DNA from: Diphasiastrum complanatum
Taxonomy: Eukaryota > Streptophyta > Lycopodiopsida > Lycopodiales > Lycopodiaceae
Direction of reading: 5' to 3'
Assembly (NCBI GenBank): GCA_029204225.1
Contig: CM055106.1
Location: 13,011,193-13,075,192 of the forward strand
DNA length: 64,000 bases
In this document: positions 47,190 through 59,724 of the stretch, in pieces
Position numbering within the stretch: position 1 is the stretch's first letter
How the letters are laid out: the number at the start of each line of letters is the position of its first letter
The notes under the pieces: model-generated
Seen by the model: the letters and a program-made list of their open reading frames with translations, nothing else
Database searches by the model: none
Told to the model about the DNA's origin: nothing
Program-made: the position numbers and the translations under genes

Positions 47190-49620
47190 ATAGTTAGAGA
47201 ATTGAGAATGAATAATCATAAGAATATAGATTTGTGGGTGGATGGATCAATTTATCTTAGAGATCCAACTACCAATTTGTGTCCAGATTCAAAGCTCGTA
47301 ACTCATCTTCTCATATGTATGCTAGGAAATAGCGGATTACTTGGATATTGTCAAAGGTTGCGTGATATTGAAATGCATAGCATATCTTGTCTTAATCAGC
47401 AATTACAGTTTGCTAATCAACAATTGCAACGTGCAAATCAAAATTGCTTCATTATGTGCAACACACTAGTGTTGAAAACAATGCTCTCAAGCATGTTATA
47501 TCACTAGTCTTGGGGGCTCAAACCAAGATATGTTAGAATCCATGGAGAAGTTGTGATTCGATAGTTTAAAATCTGTTGTTGATATACAAGTTATCAACAA
47601 GACAATGATAAAAACGAAAAGAAAGAGAGTATCGATGAAGAATATTGATGACATAGCGGCAATCAGAAAAAAAAAAAAAAGATTTCGAGCATTTAAGTAG
47701 GTTTTCTTATAAATTGGTTATTTGATTTGTATTTGTCTTTAAGTTTGATTTGCATTTGATAATATGCATTATGAATTTATTAAACATAATCTGAGTTTTA
47801 TGTGTTTGTTGCAGATCATGTTTGGTGGCAAAGAACTATTTAATAAATCGTTCATGCATTGGAGAATCTTTAAGCCATGTTTTACCAAAAAATTCAACAA
47901 AGGCAATGATGAAAAATGCTTGGTCTAAAAAAATGAAAAAAGAAATTGTAGAGACTATTTTGAAAAGAGTTCAAACTTACTTGGATACAAATGTGATACA
48001 AGCTGCACGTGATGATTCTGGAATTAGCATAAATGCTTATTCTACATCTTTTAGAATAGTTAAAGAAGCCTTTTCTCAAGTGATGGTGAAGAAAACTTGT
48101 CTTCCTTGTCCATATCAGATAAGATTAACAAGAAATTATTTTAATGACGGAATATTCAAAGTAGTTGGCCAACCAGTTCATATAACTGATTTATACAAAA
48201 TCCAAATGTGGTGAGCTCAAATACAACGATTGCAATAATATTTTTCTTGATATTGAAAATGTTCTAAAATACATTATTTGATTCTATAAACTAGACAAAC
48301 ATCAAGTAAATGGAAAGATTATTATTGTAATGAAATTAGATGAATCCGAAATCATCGAAGGTCAAAAGTTGGAACGAATGAGTGTCACTTTGATGAACAA
48401 AAATTTCAGATAACGTTTAGTGTTCAATCGTAAAATCACATATGGTGGTTGGCTGCATTCCAGGTATACTTTTCAATTTTATTTTCAAGTATCGTTATTA
48501 ACATTGAATACATTGTCTTTTTTTATTAACATGTCATGCATTATTGCTTTTCTCCAGGTCTTAAAAAAAGAAAACACTAAAATATTTTCATGGATATTTT
48601 CACGTACAAATTATGGCAAGATTATAAAGAGACATTTGGAGGGTGAAAAACTTACAATCGAAAACCATGGAAGTTTTCAAATTCAATGGCACCTTGCAGG
48701 CGATTTGAAAACATTGAAATGTATGTATAATGTCTCTCATGGGGCAACATCAAAGCATCCATTCTTTATTGCATGAAGGATTGCTAGAATATGAATTTGG
48801 GATGACCAACCAACACGAGAAGGAGAAGATTCAAATATGAAAAGTGTGCTGCCAATTCCATTAAAGCATGTTCACATATGCACATTGCATGCTGAGGTTC
48901 ATATTATTGAAAAACTTATTTATCTGCATATTCTCCTTGCATGGAATACAAAACCGGAGTCTGTGGCTATAGCAACTATTAAGAGGTTGGAAGAAATTCT
49001 TTCAAAGGCAGGACTATAGAAAGGGAATGTCACCATTGAAAAAAGTGACACACTCTCTAAAAAAAAAAAGGAAAAGTGTTCCTAATAAGCCATCAATTGG
49101 AGGCGCTAAACCAAGAAGATTCTCATCCAATCACACATGCAAAGAAATTAGTGTCAGATATGGAATTTAGAAAGAAATTGTTTCAGCCACACGAGTATTG
49201 GAAGTAATCGAATGGAAAAGGCACAAGTGTGGAAGAAGGTTATCAGAAAGGAAAACCTATCATCAAAAGATATGAGTACTTTGCAAAATCATTGCTCCTC
49301 CACATTTGTAAAATTTGTACGAGATTGTTGCGGAAAAAAGATCATGTTACCCATTACATGATATTGTTCTATTTCATTATATGGTACTTATCTCATTCAT
49401 GATTATATTTATTTCTACTAATATTATTTATTTAAACTCTTGTTTGTAGCACATCTTTCTTCATCGTGCAATTTATTTTGCAAAGGAATATGGGAGCTTA
49501 AGTATCAAGTCATCACAAGCCATGGAACAATCACATTGGCAAGCAAGAGGAGCATTTCATAGAGCTACAAATCATGGTGGACATAGTTCAAAAAATAAAT
49601 ATTTAGTACAACTATTCTAG
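47190..49620 (+). pseudogene. Block C gene, unit 1: fullest copy of the unrecognised family
   Basis: Coding-like pieces: 47202-47507 (IDLWVDGSIYLRDPTTN, a Gln/Asn-rich helix), 47822-48214 (WSKKMKKEIVETILKRVQTY), 48420-48776 (FQIQWHLAGDLKTLKCMYN, then VSHGATSKHP), 48837-49019 (IPLKHVHICTLHAEVHI), about 49085-49380, and the last exon 49449-49620 (FLHRAIYFAKEYGS, HWQARGAFHRATNHGG). An intron with GT..AG ends spans 49381-49448. Several stops and frameshifts are present. The block moves with a gypsy gag but I cannot show that they form one element. No function is assigned; transposase-like origin is a guess. Confidence 0.55.
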
Positions 49621-50434
49621 TGGTTTTACAAATGAGCACAATTTAAATATCAAGCTAAGAACTCGCCAAACATTATGATCTTTCATAAAGCATTCGAATT
49701 TGTGAAAAGTATAGTACTAAGGACCATAAATGGATCTTTGAATGATCCACAAGGTTGATTTGTGCTTGTTAAACAATCTATCAGATACTAGTCATCAAAA
49801 AATAAGATCTAGTTTAGCAACTTGATAGAAAACAAGTAGAGACAATCAAATCATTGATCATAAACTGAAATCCAACTTCACACGTGTGAAAATGAGGCTG
49901 TAGTACGGCCTGTAGACAAAGTTTAAAGTGTCCCGAAGCTTAGTTACATTGGAATCAATCACAATCACCATACATAGAGAGAAAATCCGAGTTACTCCTT
50001 GAGGCTCCAAAAAGTTTCTATCTACTCACTATGGAGATGGGAATGCATAGTAAAAGACACTTCCTTTGCAAAGTTAGGTGAAAATCCAGCATGTAATAAG
50101 GAAGTAGACTCAACTTTCTTGACCTAATGTGGAAACCCCAGCCTAGATCCCAAGAGTCATGCTTGGTAGGTGCATGGTAGGTACAAATCTCATCATAAAT
50201 CAAGGTCTAGATCCTACAAAGTCGGAATCACTACCAAATGGAGACACCCACTCCTCTTGACTCGTGGTAACCTACATTAGGTGTCGATTGACAAGTGGCA
50301 CTTTGGCCATTCAAGTGTCTAGCAAAAAATATTGACAAAATATACAATATTCTACATGGGTAGATTTGCCAATGTAGGCAATTTTTCACAAACTTCATAA
50401 GAAAAGAAAGATCCTCATCATACAATGGAAAACA

Positions 50435-50438
<4 letters not shown>

Positions 50439-50484
<46 letters not shown>
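50439..50484. repeat. (TA)23 microsatellite
   Basis: A perfect run. The matching site in unit 2 reads (TC)52 followed by (TA)24. Confidence 0.97.
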
Positions 50485-50487
<3 letters not shown>

Positions 50488-51298
50488 TAGTAAAGAGTGC
50501 TCATCGTTGACGGGCGATGGCGGACGATCTAGGTGGTGGCCGATGATTTGGAAATTCAGTATATCGTTGTAGTGGGTTTCTTTCCTTGCCTAACCTGAAT
50601 CCAAGATCTAGTCAATCTAGCATCAAAGAGACAAAGTTAATTGTCACGCAGAGGTTTGTTGCCATGAGAGCGATAGTATAGTTCAGATTTCAACACGAAT
50701 GGAGGCTCTAACACTAACATCCATTAACACTACATCCATTAACTCTACTTCCGTAACAATGATAGAAACTTACTCTTCTCTCTCTCCTTTTCTCTCTCAC
50801 AAAAAGCATAAGAAATAGCAATCCCAATAATGATCAAATCCAACAATTAGCAAATACAAAGAAAGCATGAGAAATGGAGGAAAAGAGAGGAATAGCAAGG
50901 ACATTTATCAATTCATTTCTAAAGAGAACCAATCTGCTTCATTGAAATGAGGAAATGAACATCAGGAGCAACTCGAGTTGCTCCCTTTTTATAGTAGAGA
51001 GGAGGACCCTGGCCTTTGAATCCTATTGGTCCAATCTTGCCTCTCTTTTTATTCAAATTTAAAAAAGTGTGGGAACCATCAAAATTGGAGAGAAACCCAA
51101 ATTCATTCACTAACTTGACATTTAGGCCCTGCGACATTAAAAGTCCTGCAAAAAGGCCTATAGTTTTTTAGTAACTTTTAACTAATCAATCAAATAACTA
51201 TGTGATCATTGGGTTGGACTTACACACGCAGGGTGCCGAATCTCTCTCACTTATTAACTAGGGTTAGGGTTGCCTTAGGATCCGCAAACCCTCCAACA
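50485..51298 (-). mobile_element. Ty3/gypsy LTR, unit 1 (approximate outer end)
   Basis: On the minus strand it begins TGTTGGA at 51298, next to a purine-rich tract (gttttggtgggggatac), the polypurine tract of a 3' LTR. A TATA box (ctataaaaaggg) lies at about 50980-50995. The polyadenylation word is mutated here (AATGAA) but is AATAAA in unit 2. The outer end is uncertain and placed at the microsatellite. Confidence 0.65.
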
Positions 51299-51550
51299 GT
51301 ATCCCCCACCAAAACTGGTGGCGGTCCCACGACACCTGCAATATGTAGTTACTGGGGACTTTTATTGGCTTCGCGCCCAATCTTAATTAAATGATACTAC
51401 ACCTTCTCCATAAAGTCGAGGCATGCAGTATTGAAATCCAAATGGTGTGGCAGGAAACAACGGTGGGCTCCGACAATCCATTTGGAAGTTGTCCATGAGG
51501 TAAAGCGGGATTCCCAAGAGCCTCCCATCATAGCCGCACGAAATTAGGGT

Positions 51551-52540
51551 TTAGGACAATCGCAGCTGATCTTTGATTTGCTCTGAGGCCATCGGGTTAT
51601 TTGGATCGAATGCCAGGGGAGGAAGACAATCATCCCATTTGGTTGCCACCAACGCCAACAGAGTTAGATCTTTAGCAAACATTGCTGATTGTCGCACCGT
51701 TGGATCTGGAGAGTGGACATACTCTCTCTGATATGCTTGTAAAGCAAGGTGGAAGTCCACTGAAATGGTCCAGTTGTAAGGCTGATGGATGATTTGCCAA
51801 ATGGGCATATGGATGGTGATCTTGTCCATAGCCAACCCCAAATCTTTCCATTTATTTCTTCGTGGCATTGGCACGTAATAGAGATCTACCCGCAACTAGC
51901 GAGGGCTGGCGACGTAACTCATAATTGATTCCGAAGTTTTTTCAAAAATCGTGATTCTCCATGCTGGCTGCTCTCCCAGTGCAGGTATTTTGTCCAACTC
52001 TTTGCAGGCCTCGATCTCGGAGGTCTTAAATTTTAGAACCCATCCACCACTCATGCGGATGTTGCTTTAAGAAGGTATGGATCTGGTCCTCTATGCTAAT
52101 GGGCCTTTTGAATAGAGGTCTTGTCCTTGATGAGGATGGACCCGCTTGTAGAATATGCCCACAGAGGCGGTGTGTCTTTCGAATATCACTCGAGGACTCA
52201 TGCGGATGTTGCTTTAAGAAGGTCTGGATTTGGTCCTCTACGTTGATGGGCCATCTAAATAGAGGTCTTGTCCTTGATGAGGATGGACCCCTTGTACTGC
52301 CGGTATGGTTGGCGATTGATCTGTTATATTTGGAGCTCCCCCCTGGTCTTGCAGTTCTTTGCCCTTTATGGTCTGAGTTGAAAACGATATGTGCAAGCCG
52401 CCTCTTGATGATTCGTGGAAATACTTTGATAGGAATTCGTTGATTCTCTTCTCCACTGACTTGGGCCTTCAGAAGGTCTGGCTGGCAGATATCGTGCACG
52501 AACCTCTGAATGATGTGTCTTGGCTTTGGCTGGTATCGCA
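51551..52540 (-). pseudogene. Gypsy downstream accessory ORF, unit 1, with local duplication
   Basis: Between the integrase end and 3' LTR of the gypsy element lies an extra coding stretch: RYQPKPRHIIQRFVHDICQ, GPSSSRTRPLF and VEDQIQTFLKQHPHE, then LRVDLYYVPM, PYNWTISVDFHLALQAYQ and SAMFAKDLTLLALVATKWDD. It has no membrane segment, so not an obvious envelope-like gene. Extra ORFs at this site are known in Tat-lineage gypsy elements; assignment here is inference. In unit 1 a roughly 105-bp piece is duplicated (52045-52149 and 52197-52300) around GRAS-derived filler. Stops break the frame. Confidence 0.6.
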
Positions 52541-52655
52541 CATAAGCTTCTCTAGCATGTTTCTGCGTTGTAATAAAGGTGCTCATTGTGTAGCTGTTGA
52601 GGAAGCCGTTCTTGTATTCGCTCGGTTCAATTCCACATGCATTCAAAAGAAACAT
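52026..52655 (-). other. Chimeric 209-codon frame across the tandem-duplication junction
   Basis: The frame opens in the Helitron GIY-YIG gene exon (MFLLNACGIEPSEYKNGF... to KHAREAYVR) and crosses the junction at about 52540 into the gypsy accessory ORF (YQPKPRHIIQRFVHDICQ...). It also contains the duplicated TFLKQHPHE block with GRAS filler between. It exists only because of the duplication. Expression is unknown. Confidence 0.7.
52150..52191 (+). repeat. 42-bp filler copied from the GRAS fragment
   Basis: Matches 41582-41623 at 40 of 42 positions (agaatatgcccacagaggcg and onward). It lies between the two copies of the local 105-bp duplication and is absent from unit 2. Confidence 0.88.
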
Positions 52656-52960
52656 CTGTCATGTAGAGGGATAAATATGTACCGCGTCAAGTTGCTCCGA
52701 AGCCACACGTACTAACGTTTTTGTTTCCTCTTTCAACTTGCGAAATAGCTATCAAAGAATTCGAGAACATATATATCACTACGACATAATAGAATGCAAA
52801 AAAGCTATGGATACACTTGCATTAGATGAAAGAACAAAAAGAAAATGATGTACTTCTTCTGCCTCTGTAAACTCATGTGTTGTCATGTTGATGACCTGTT
52901 TTCAAACAGAAGGAAAAACCGGCAAAAGATGTGCTTTACATATGGAACACGAAAATTAAA
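52541..52960 (-). pseudogene. 5' exons of the GIY-YIG gene, unit 2, truncated by the junction
   Basis: Keeps the MTTHEF..., LKEETKTLVRVASEQLDA and FLLNACGIEPSEYKNG exons, then ends at the tandem junction. No GIY-YIG domain remains in this copy. Confidence 0.75.
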
Positions 52961-53059
52961 TACTAGAAATAAATTTAAAAAAATACACGCACTTGTTTTT
53001 ATTCCATGAAAGGCAGGAAGGTGAAGTTGTATTGATAGAGAGAAATTAGATTGACAAAA

Positions 53060-54602
53060 TGTTCTGTTCAGTTACAATAGGTGATATTGGATCGAAATCG
53101 TCAGGAGTCAATTTACGTGTGATGAATATGTGTTCTCGTTTGGTAACCTGCGACAACATTACATAGGTTAGGCCTGGCAAAATGTTTTTTGAATGTCAAG
53201 AATGGCAGTGCCATGGATCGTTGTGCCTTGGGATTTATGGGCTGTGATGGCATATGCCAATGTCAGTGGGAAGGTACATTTGTAGTAGGTCTTGAATCAT
53301 ATCTAATTTTGCACACTGTGGATGGAGAAACTTTTATTTTTCTATTGGTTGCATCAAGTTTAATCGAAATCAAGTCTATTTCCTTGACATTTTTTGACCA
53401 CACGAAGTCTTCGATTATTCCAGTTGCTCCATTCACAACTCCATTTTTGGTATTTCTAAATTTGCAAGAATCATGACCTTTGCGGTCTTCGCAATTTCTT
53501 CCAATTGATGGAATGTACAATCTTCAAGCCATGATTTCAATTCTGTCTTGTCTGCTGCATTTGTTTTCAGGGGCACTTTTGTAATGTCATTTTCTTGAAA
53601 GATTTTTTGCAAGAGTTGGTCTTGTAGAACAATTTGTGTGGTCAACGTATTGTTGATCTCTTGCGATGTTGGTTCTCAAAATCTTATTGTGTTAAAAAAT
53701 GATAGATACAAGATGTCAGATGAATGTCTAATTAAGTAACTCAAATGCATTTGAATGGCCATTTTCCAATAGGTGGATGTTGAAATGTGACATATGGAGC
53801 ATAGATTTTATGCTCGATGTTTGCATATTGCTGGCAATTGTGCGTGATCACCGACTAATAATAGAATATAATTTTTAAAAGGCGCATTGCATGCATTGGA
53901 TTTTATTTGGTTTATTTGAAGCACAACAAGATGCAAGGTCTGTGCGGTCATCATGGACATCTCATCGATAACAATAAAGTGAGTGGCAAGTATTTTTTTG
54001 AAACGTATATCAGTTGGCATTAAATTTTGTATATATAAGCCATTGACGAGGATGGAAAACATGTGCATTGTTGTTGCACGTTTGCTAAGTCTTGATGCAG
54101 TGGCACCAGTAGTAGCACAAAGCAGTACAGATCTATTCGCTTTCTCAAGCAAGTATGCTATATGTTTTATCAAATGTATTTTCCCACTACCAGGCGTACC
54201 TGAAAGCACAAAAATACCCGAAGTTTCTGATATCAAAAGTGAGTAGATATTTTCCTTCTCAATTGTCAATGACGTGTTTCCAAAAGGTCCAAATTCGTGT
54301 AAAACACCCAATGCATCCTTGGTATCTTTCGCCAAAGGTGTCACATTGTTGTCTGCTTGTTCAGATACAACTTGAAATAGTGGGTCATGACAAAATGATT
54401 TGCGTTGCAGTAGAATGTTCATGATCTGCTGTCGTTGCTCATCTTGAAGCATCTGTTTGTTAGTATAATCCTCAACATGGCATTCATTATCTCTTTTGTT
54501 TCGAATGATATCACGTAGTATGCATTCAGTGTAATACGAGCCATCTGTGTTGACAAAGCTCAAAGGCTCTCTTTCTTTTTGGAACTCACATCTTTCTAAC
54601 AA
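53060..54602 (-). pseudogene. Helitron Pif1-type helicase, most complete copy
   Basis: The 54602-53808 frame (264 codons) has Walker A GTPGSGK at 135-141, with Ile where Thr/Ser is usual after the Lys. It also has DEMSM at 213-217 and GDHAQLP at 251-257. After a stop, 53645-53433 and 53520-53263 give QLLQKIFQEND, VMILANLEIPKMEL and the VNGATGII module. ITAHKSQGT and a degenerate C-terminal end lie near 53240-53090. Roles: SF1B 5'-3' DNA unwinding fused to Rep in Helitrons. Stops separate the blocks. It is continuous in order with Rep upstream at 54737-56590. Confidence 0.88.
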
Positions 54603-54736
54603 TATGTTTTAAAAAAATCCTTCAGTTTGATATGTTGGATGATAATTTGTGAATCTGACTATTCTTTTGTTCTTGTATAGATAGTATCCTAGCTGATCAA
54701 TATGTAGTTCTTTTTCAAGAGATCTTTTCATTTTAG

Positions 54737-56590
54737 TTAGAACGAATTGATGCCAATAGTTACAAAAACTAATGGTTTTGATGACTTCTTGCCGTACATG
54801 TAGATCTCGGTTGGATGTAGTAGGATTATGTTGTTAAAACTAACAAATTTGCAACGCAATTCTGGTGGAGAGTTGTCGACGTATTGGATTGCTTCGCTTC
54901 TCTTGATGATAGGGATTTGCAAACACATGAAACTAGTTTTTGGTAATGATATTGGTTTTGTCAAAACATAACTAGGTATGAATTTCAACACATTTTCGTC
55001 TGAATGGTTCAATCCTATTCTTTTGGCATCATCTGCATTCAGATTCAATGGTACTGTAGGTTCTGATTTCATCGCATATTTTAAAACATAGTATGACCAA
55101 CCCGTGTTTGTGATTCGTTGTAGATTCATGTGTGCTTGCCATAGTAGAAACGATGTTGGATGGTAGGGCACCACATTCCGATCTTTAAACCTTGGTCGAA
55201 AATATTTCCATCGTTCAGTTTTTGTGTCCAGCTCAGTGCAAGATAGACATGTTTCGAATGGGAATCCATATTTACGAATCTTTGCAGTTTTGGGGCTAGT
55301 TTTTATTGTGCATGAGGATCGACAGTGGTGTATCTGTTTTCGCACAACAAATCTCATAGAGCTGTTTTTGAGTTAGGTCCAATGAAATTTCAAAAATTTT
55401 GTTGACCGAGTCGTTATTTGGCAGAAATAAATGTGCTAATTTCATTTCCAAATCTTGTCACATCTTTTCTTTTGACCCATAACATGACATGCACATGTAC
55501 AGAGCCGCGGTTTTGGAATTCATAGCATAGCATGTAATGTTTGACATGGCCTAGAATTTGTTTTTTGGAAAGAATGAACGTTTTCATGAACAAGTCCAGT
55601 TTCTTAATGAAAAGCATTGAGCATTCAATTGGGCAATTTCTCCAGTCAAAATTGTTGTTATATTTTCTCACAAGTGCTTTTATTTTCGCAATTTCTACCC
55701 ATCGCATCTTAGTAGTTTCATCGCTTGTCAATGTTAGAAAGAAATCTGGCAAACCCCAATATGTCACCATTGCTAGCAAATCTTTGAAATTCCGTCGATG
55801 CCATGATGGTGTTCCAGGGATCTCACGTGGCAAAGTGAATTTCAAAACATTTTCAAAAATTTGTTGTTCATTTGCATGGGGATGTCTGGAGACAAAATCA
55901 AGTATGTCCTTTTGGAACACAATAGATGGACTTTTGTTGTGATCAAAATCGCTTGTCTAATTTGGAACATGACAACCAAATATGGAGAGAATAATATAAA
56001 TGGCGAGAATAGAGTGGCAACTCTCATTTTTATGTAATCTATGTAACGTATTTTGCCATCATAATATCCATGCCCAAATGAAACAAGAATGGAAAGATTG
56101 CACTTTCTAAACTGATAAACAAATTTTCTTCAGTTATTATTGGCAAACCAGATATGTTAGTTTTGAATATTGAAGTCGCATTTCTTTCATGCGCTGAATT
56201 CCTTAATTGTAAATATGAATATGTATATATGTCATTTTTTTGAATTTCATGTGTCCTGCTACAAGGCGTTATGTCCTTTAGCAATATGTACACTCATTCG
56301 AATGGATCATTGTGCATGTTTTGAAATCTGTCCATTTCTGTGTCTAGCATTTTTTCGACCGAGGCTAATGATACAAATGGCAAGCTCTGAGTCTGAGAGC
56401 CATATTCATATACACTAAAATACTTTTGCAATATTGGATTATGCAAGACATTGTGTTCTAAAACATTTCGTATCTCTTGCATGTCATGATCCTTATCGTT
56501 TCTGTTCAAATTGCAAGCGATAAGACTATCAAATAGTGGTCTCTTTTCAATGCGCCCTACCACAAACGAGTTAACACGTCGCATGACATC
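54737..56590 (-). pseudogene. Helitron Rep (HUH endonuclease) region, most complete copy
   Basis: Minus strand: N-terminal block (56584-56294), FPFLFHLG with KMRVATLFSPFILF (56090-55950), then PDFFLTLTSDETTKMRW (Rep motif 1 area). Next is YEFQNRGSVHVHVMLW near 55480 (the HUH histidine pair as H-V-H), CTELDTKTERWKYFRPRFKD near 55240, and SYYVLKYAMKSEP near 55090 (Y..KY..K, the catalytic tyrosine motif). Rep nicks one strand and starts rolling-circle transfer. All key residues are visible, but a stop at about 55414 and frame changes elsewhere split the protein, so this copy is not autonomous as it stands. Confidence 0.88.
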
Positions 56591-56798
56591 TATCGAAACA
56601 TCTAAGACCGAAAACTATTGTAGATTCGATACATGTATTTTCAGAATGGATTGTATATATGCAAGAGAAAAAAGACTATGTATTTTATTATATTTATCTA
56701 TATACAAGTCTTTTGGCCTCTACCAAGATTATTTTTGCATTTTTCACAATGAGCTTGAGAGCTTTGCATCATCCTAGTACCTCCAAAATTGATTCCTT

Positions 56799-57160
56799 AA
56801 CCATATTCTCACATCCATGTGAGCAATTCTACCATCAAACTTGTGAAAGACATGTGGTCTCTAAACCAAATTGGATGGTCCATATAAGGATCTATAGTGA
56901 TGACGTTTTGATTGACGTGAATTTAGCTGCTCATTGTCACTATCACTGCTATAAGCACCACCACTTGAATTATATCATAATCATTAAAATGCTTTTTGTT
57001 ATGTTCCAAACAGTCTCCTCATGACACATGTTGTCCGCATTGATTGGATTCGCCATCACAATGCTTATAATACTGATCTTCAAAAACATAGTTAGACTGA
57101 TCCTCGTATTTAGAGTCACTGTCATCTACATACTCAAAATCAGAATCAACATCCATCTTG
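56799..57160 (-). pseudogene. Truncated gag, unit 2
   Basis: Same as 45978-46360, with a further internal loss of about 21 bp near 56870 relative to unit 1. Confidence 0.75.
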
Positions 57161-57989
57161 AGAATTGAGGGACCTGTAGGTTATGGGTACACTAAGTTGA
57201 AGTTTATGCGCAATGGAGTTTATGCACAATGGGAAAAAAAATTGCAAAATTCACTTTTTGCAAGGAAATAGGCTTGCAAAATGAAAAGTCTGAAGAAATA
57301 TTACAACATAGAAAAAAAAAAACTTCAAAATGGAAGCTCTAAAGTGTTTCTCTCTCACTTGGAAAAAGAACAAAGAAAATTTCCAGAATTCTGACAAATT
57401 TGACCCACCTCCACTAAATTGATCAAAACTATCTCAATATTGATCCAAATCACAAAAACCCAATACCTCTACAAAGCCATTAGGGAAAATATGGGTTCAG
57501 AATGGGCCCTTTAAGAAATTTGACTTTAGAGAGAGGCTACGTAGAGAGAGAATGCGAACCGATAACTTTTGGTTGCCGTTTTCCAAGTTTTCGACCTTGC
57601 TCGACATTTAACTACTATGATTAACTTCAGACATTAGTTAGTTAAGCATGAGACGTAATAACTTCTTTGCATTCTCGTTTCAATATTTGGGGCTAGAGCT
57701 TTAGAGTATCGTTGTAAATCTTGGTGTGCTCATTGCAAAAACTAAAGCGGGAGTCCAATGAGTACTTTTAAAATCTTTCTATGCTTATATGAAATATGAA
57801 TTGGGACGATTTGCAGCCTGACATAGACATTACAAAAGTAAGGTACGCTAGATCTATTCAATTTGAATTATTGTAGTTTGAAGCATTTACGAATTGTAGC
57901 TTTCAACAATGGTTCTTGCATGTTGCACTTCCTATGGAATGCACTCCATTTATTAAGAAAAATTGAAAAGCTCTAGAGAATGTTGCTGC

Positions 57990-59724
57990 AATAGTTAGAG
58001 AATTGAGAATGAATAATCATAAGAATATAGATTTGTGGGTGGATGGATCAATCTATCCTAGAGATCCAACTACCAATTTGTATCCAGATTCAAAGCTCGT
58101 AACTCATCTTCTCATATTTGTATGCGAGAAAATAGCGGATTACTTGGATATTGTCAAAGGTTGCGTGATATTGAAATGCATAGCATATCTTGTCTTAATC
58201 AGCAATTACAGTTTGCTAATCAACAATTGCAACGTGCAAATCAAAATTGCTTCATTATGTGCAACACACTAGTGTTGAAAATAATGCTCTCAAGCATGTT
58301 ATATCACTAGTCTTTGGGGCTCAAACCAAGATATGTTAGAATCCATGGAGAAGTTGTGATTCGACAGTTTAAAATCTGTTGTTGATATACAAGTTATCAA
58401 CAAGACAATGATAAAAAGATAAAAAAAAAAGTGTACCGATGAAGAATATTGATGACATAGCGGCAATCAGAAAAAAAAAAAAAAAGATTCGAGCATTTAA
58501 GTAGGTTTTCTTATAAATTGGTTATTTGATTTGTATTTGTCTTTAAGTTTGATTTGCATTTGATAATATGCATTATCAATTTATTAAACATAATCTGAGT
58601 TTTATGTGTTTGTTGCAGATCATGTTTGGTGGCAAAGAACTATTTAATAAATCGTTCATGCATTGGAGAATCTTTAAGCCATGTTTTACCAACAAAGTCA
58701 ACAAAGGCAATGATGAAAAATGCTTGGTCTAAAAAAATGAAAAAAGAAATTGTAGAGACTGTTTTGAATAGAGTTCAAACTTACTTGGATACAAATGTGA
58801 TACAAGCTGCACGTGATGATTCTGGAATTAGCAGAAATGCTCATTCTACATCTTTTAGAATAGTTAAAGAAGCCTTTTCTCAAGTGATGGTGAAGAAAAC
58901 TTATCTTCCTTGTCCATATCAGATAAGATTAACAAGAAATTATTATAATGACGGAATATTCAAAGTAGTTGGCCAACCAGTTCATATAACTGATTTATAC
59001 AAATCAGAATGTGGTGAGCTCAAATACAACGATTGCAATAATATTTTTCTTGATATTGAAAATGTTCTAAAGTACATTATTTGATTCTATAAACTAGACA
59101 AACATCAAGTAAATGGAAAGATTATTATTGTCACCATTGAAAAAAGTGACACACTCTGTGAAAAAAAAAAAAAAGGAAAATGTTCCTAATAAGCCATCAA
59201 TTGGAGGTGCTAAACCAAGAAGATTCTTATCCAATCACACATGCAAAGAAATTAGTGTCAGATATGGAATTTGGAAAGAAATTGTTTCAGCCACACAAGT
59301 ATTGGAAGTAATCAAATGGAAAAGGCACAAGTGTGGAAGAAGGTTATTAGAAAGGAAAACCTATCATCAGAAGATATGAATACTTTACAAAATCATTGCT
59401 CCTCCACATTTGTAAAATCTGTACGAGATTGTTGGCGAAAAAAGATCATGTTACCCATTACATGATATTGTTCTATTTCATTATATGGTACTTCTCTCAT
59501 TCATGATTATATTTATTTCTACTAATATTATTTATTTCAACTCTTGTTTGCAACACATCTTTCTTCATCGTGCAATTTATTTTGCAAAGGAATATGGGAG
59601 CTTAAATATCAAGTCATCACAAGTCATGGAACAATCACATTGGCAAGCAAGAGGAGCATTTCATAGAGCTACAAATCATGGTGGACATAGTTCAAAAAAT
59701 AAATATTTAGTACAACTATTCTAG
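57990..59724 (+). pseudogene. Block C gene, unit 2, with internal deletion
   Basis: Pieces: 58003-58310, 58626-59084 (extends through SECGELKYNDCNNIFLDIENV), 59113-59465, and the last exon 59550-59724 (HWQARGAFHRATNHGG). The part encoding the LAGDLKTL region is deleted at about 59130, where attattg joins tcaccattg. The final intron (about 59483-59550) is conserved. Confidence 0.55.

Larger units (their letters stand above)
43832..52540. repeat. Tandem unit 1 (8.7 kb)
   Basis: Direct repeat with 52541-62505. Order: 5' exons of the GIY-YIG gene, Rep remnant, gag start, block C gene, microsatellite, gypsy LTR, gypsy downstream ORF. It is shorter than unit 2 mainly because of a roughly 2.1-kb deletion at 44318 that removes the helicase. 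Confidence 0.9.

Noticed and set aside
51259-51276. Telomere-like gggttagggtt
   Set aside because: Only two short units, lying inside an LTR start region; not a TTTAGGG array.
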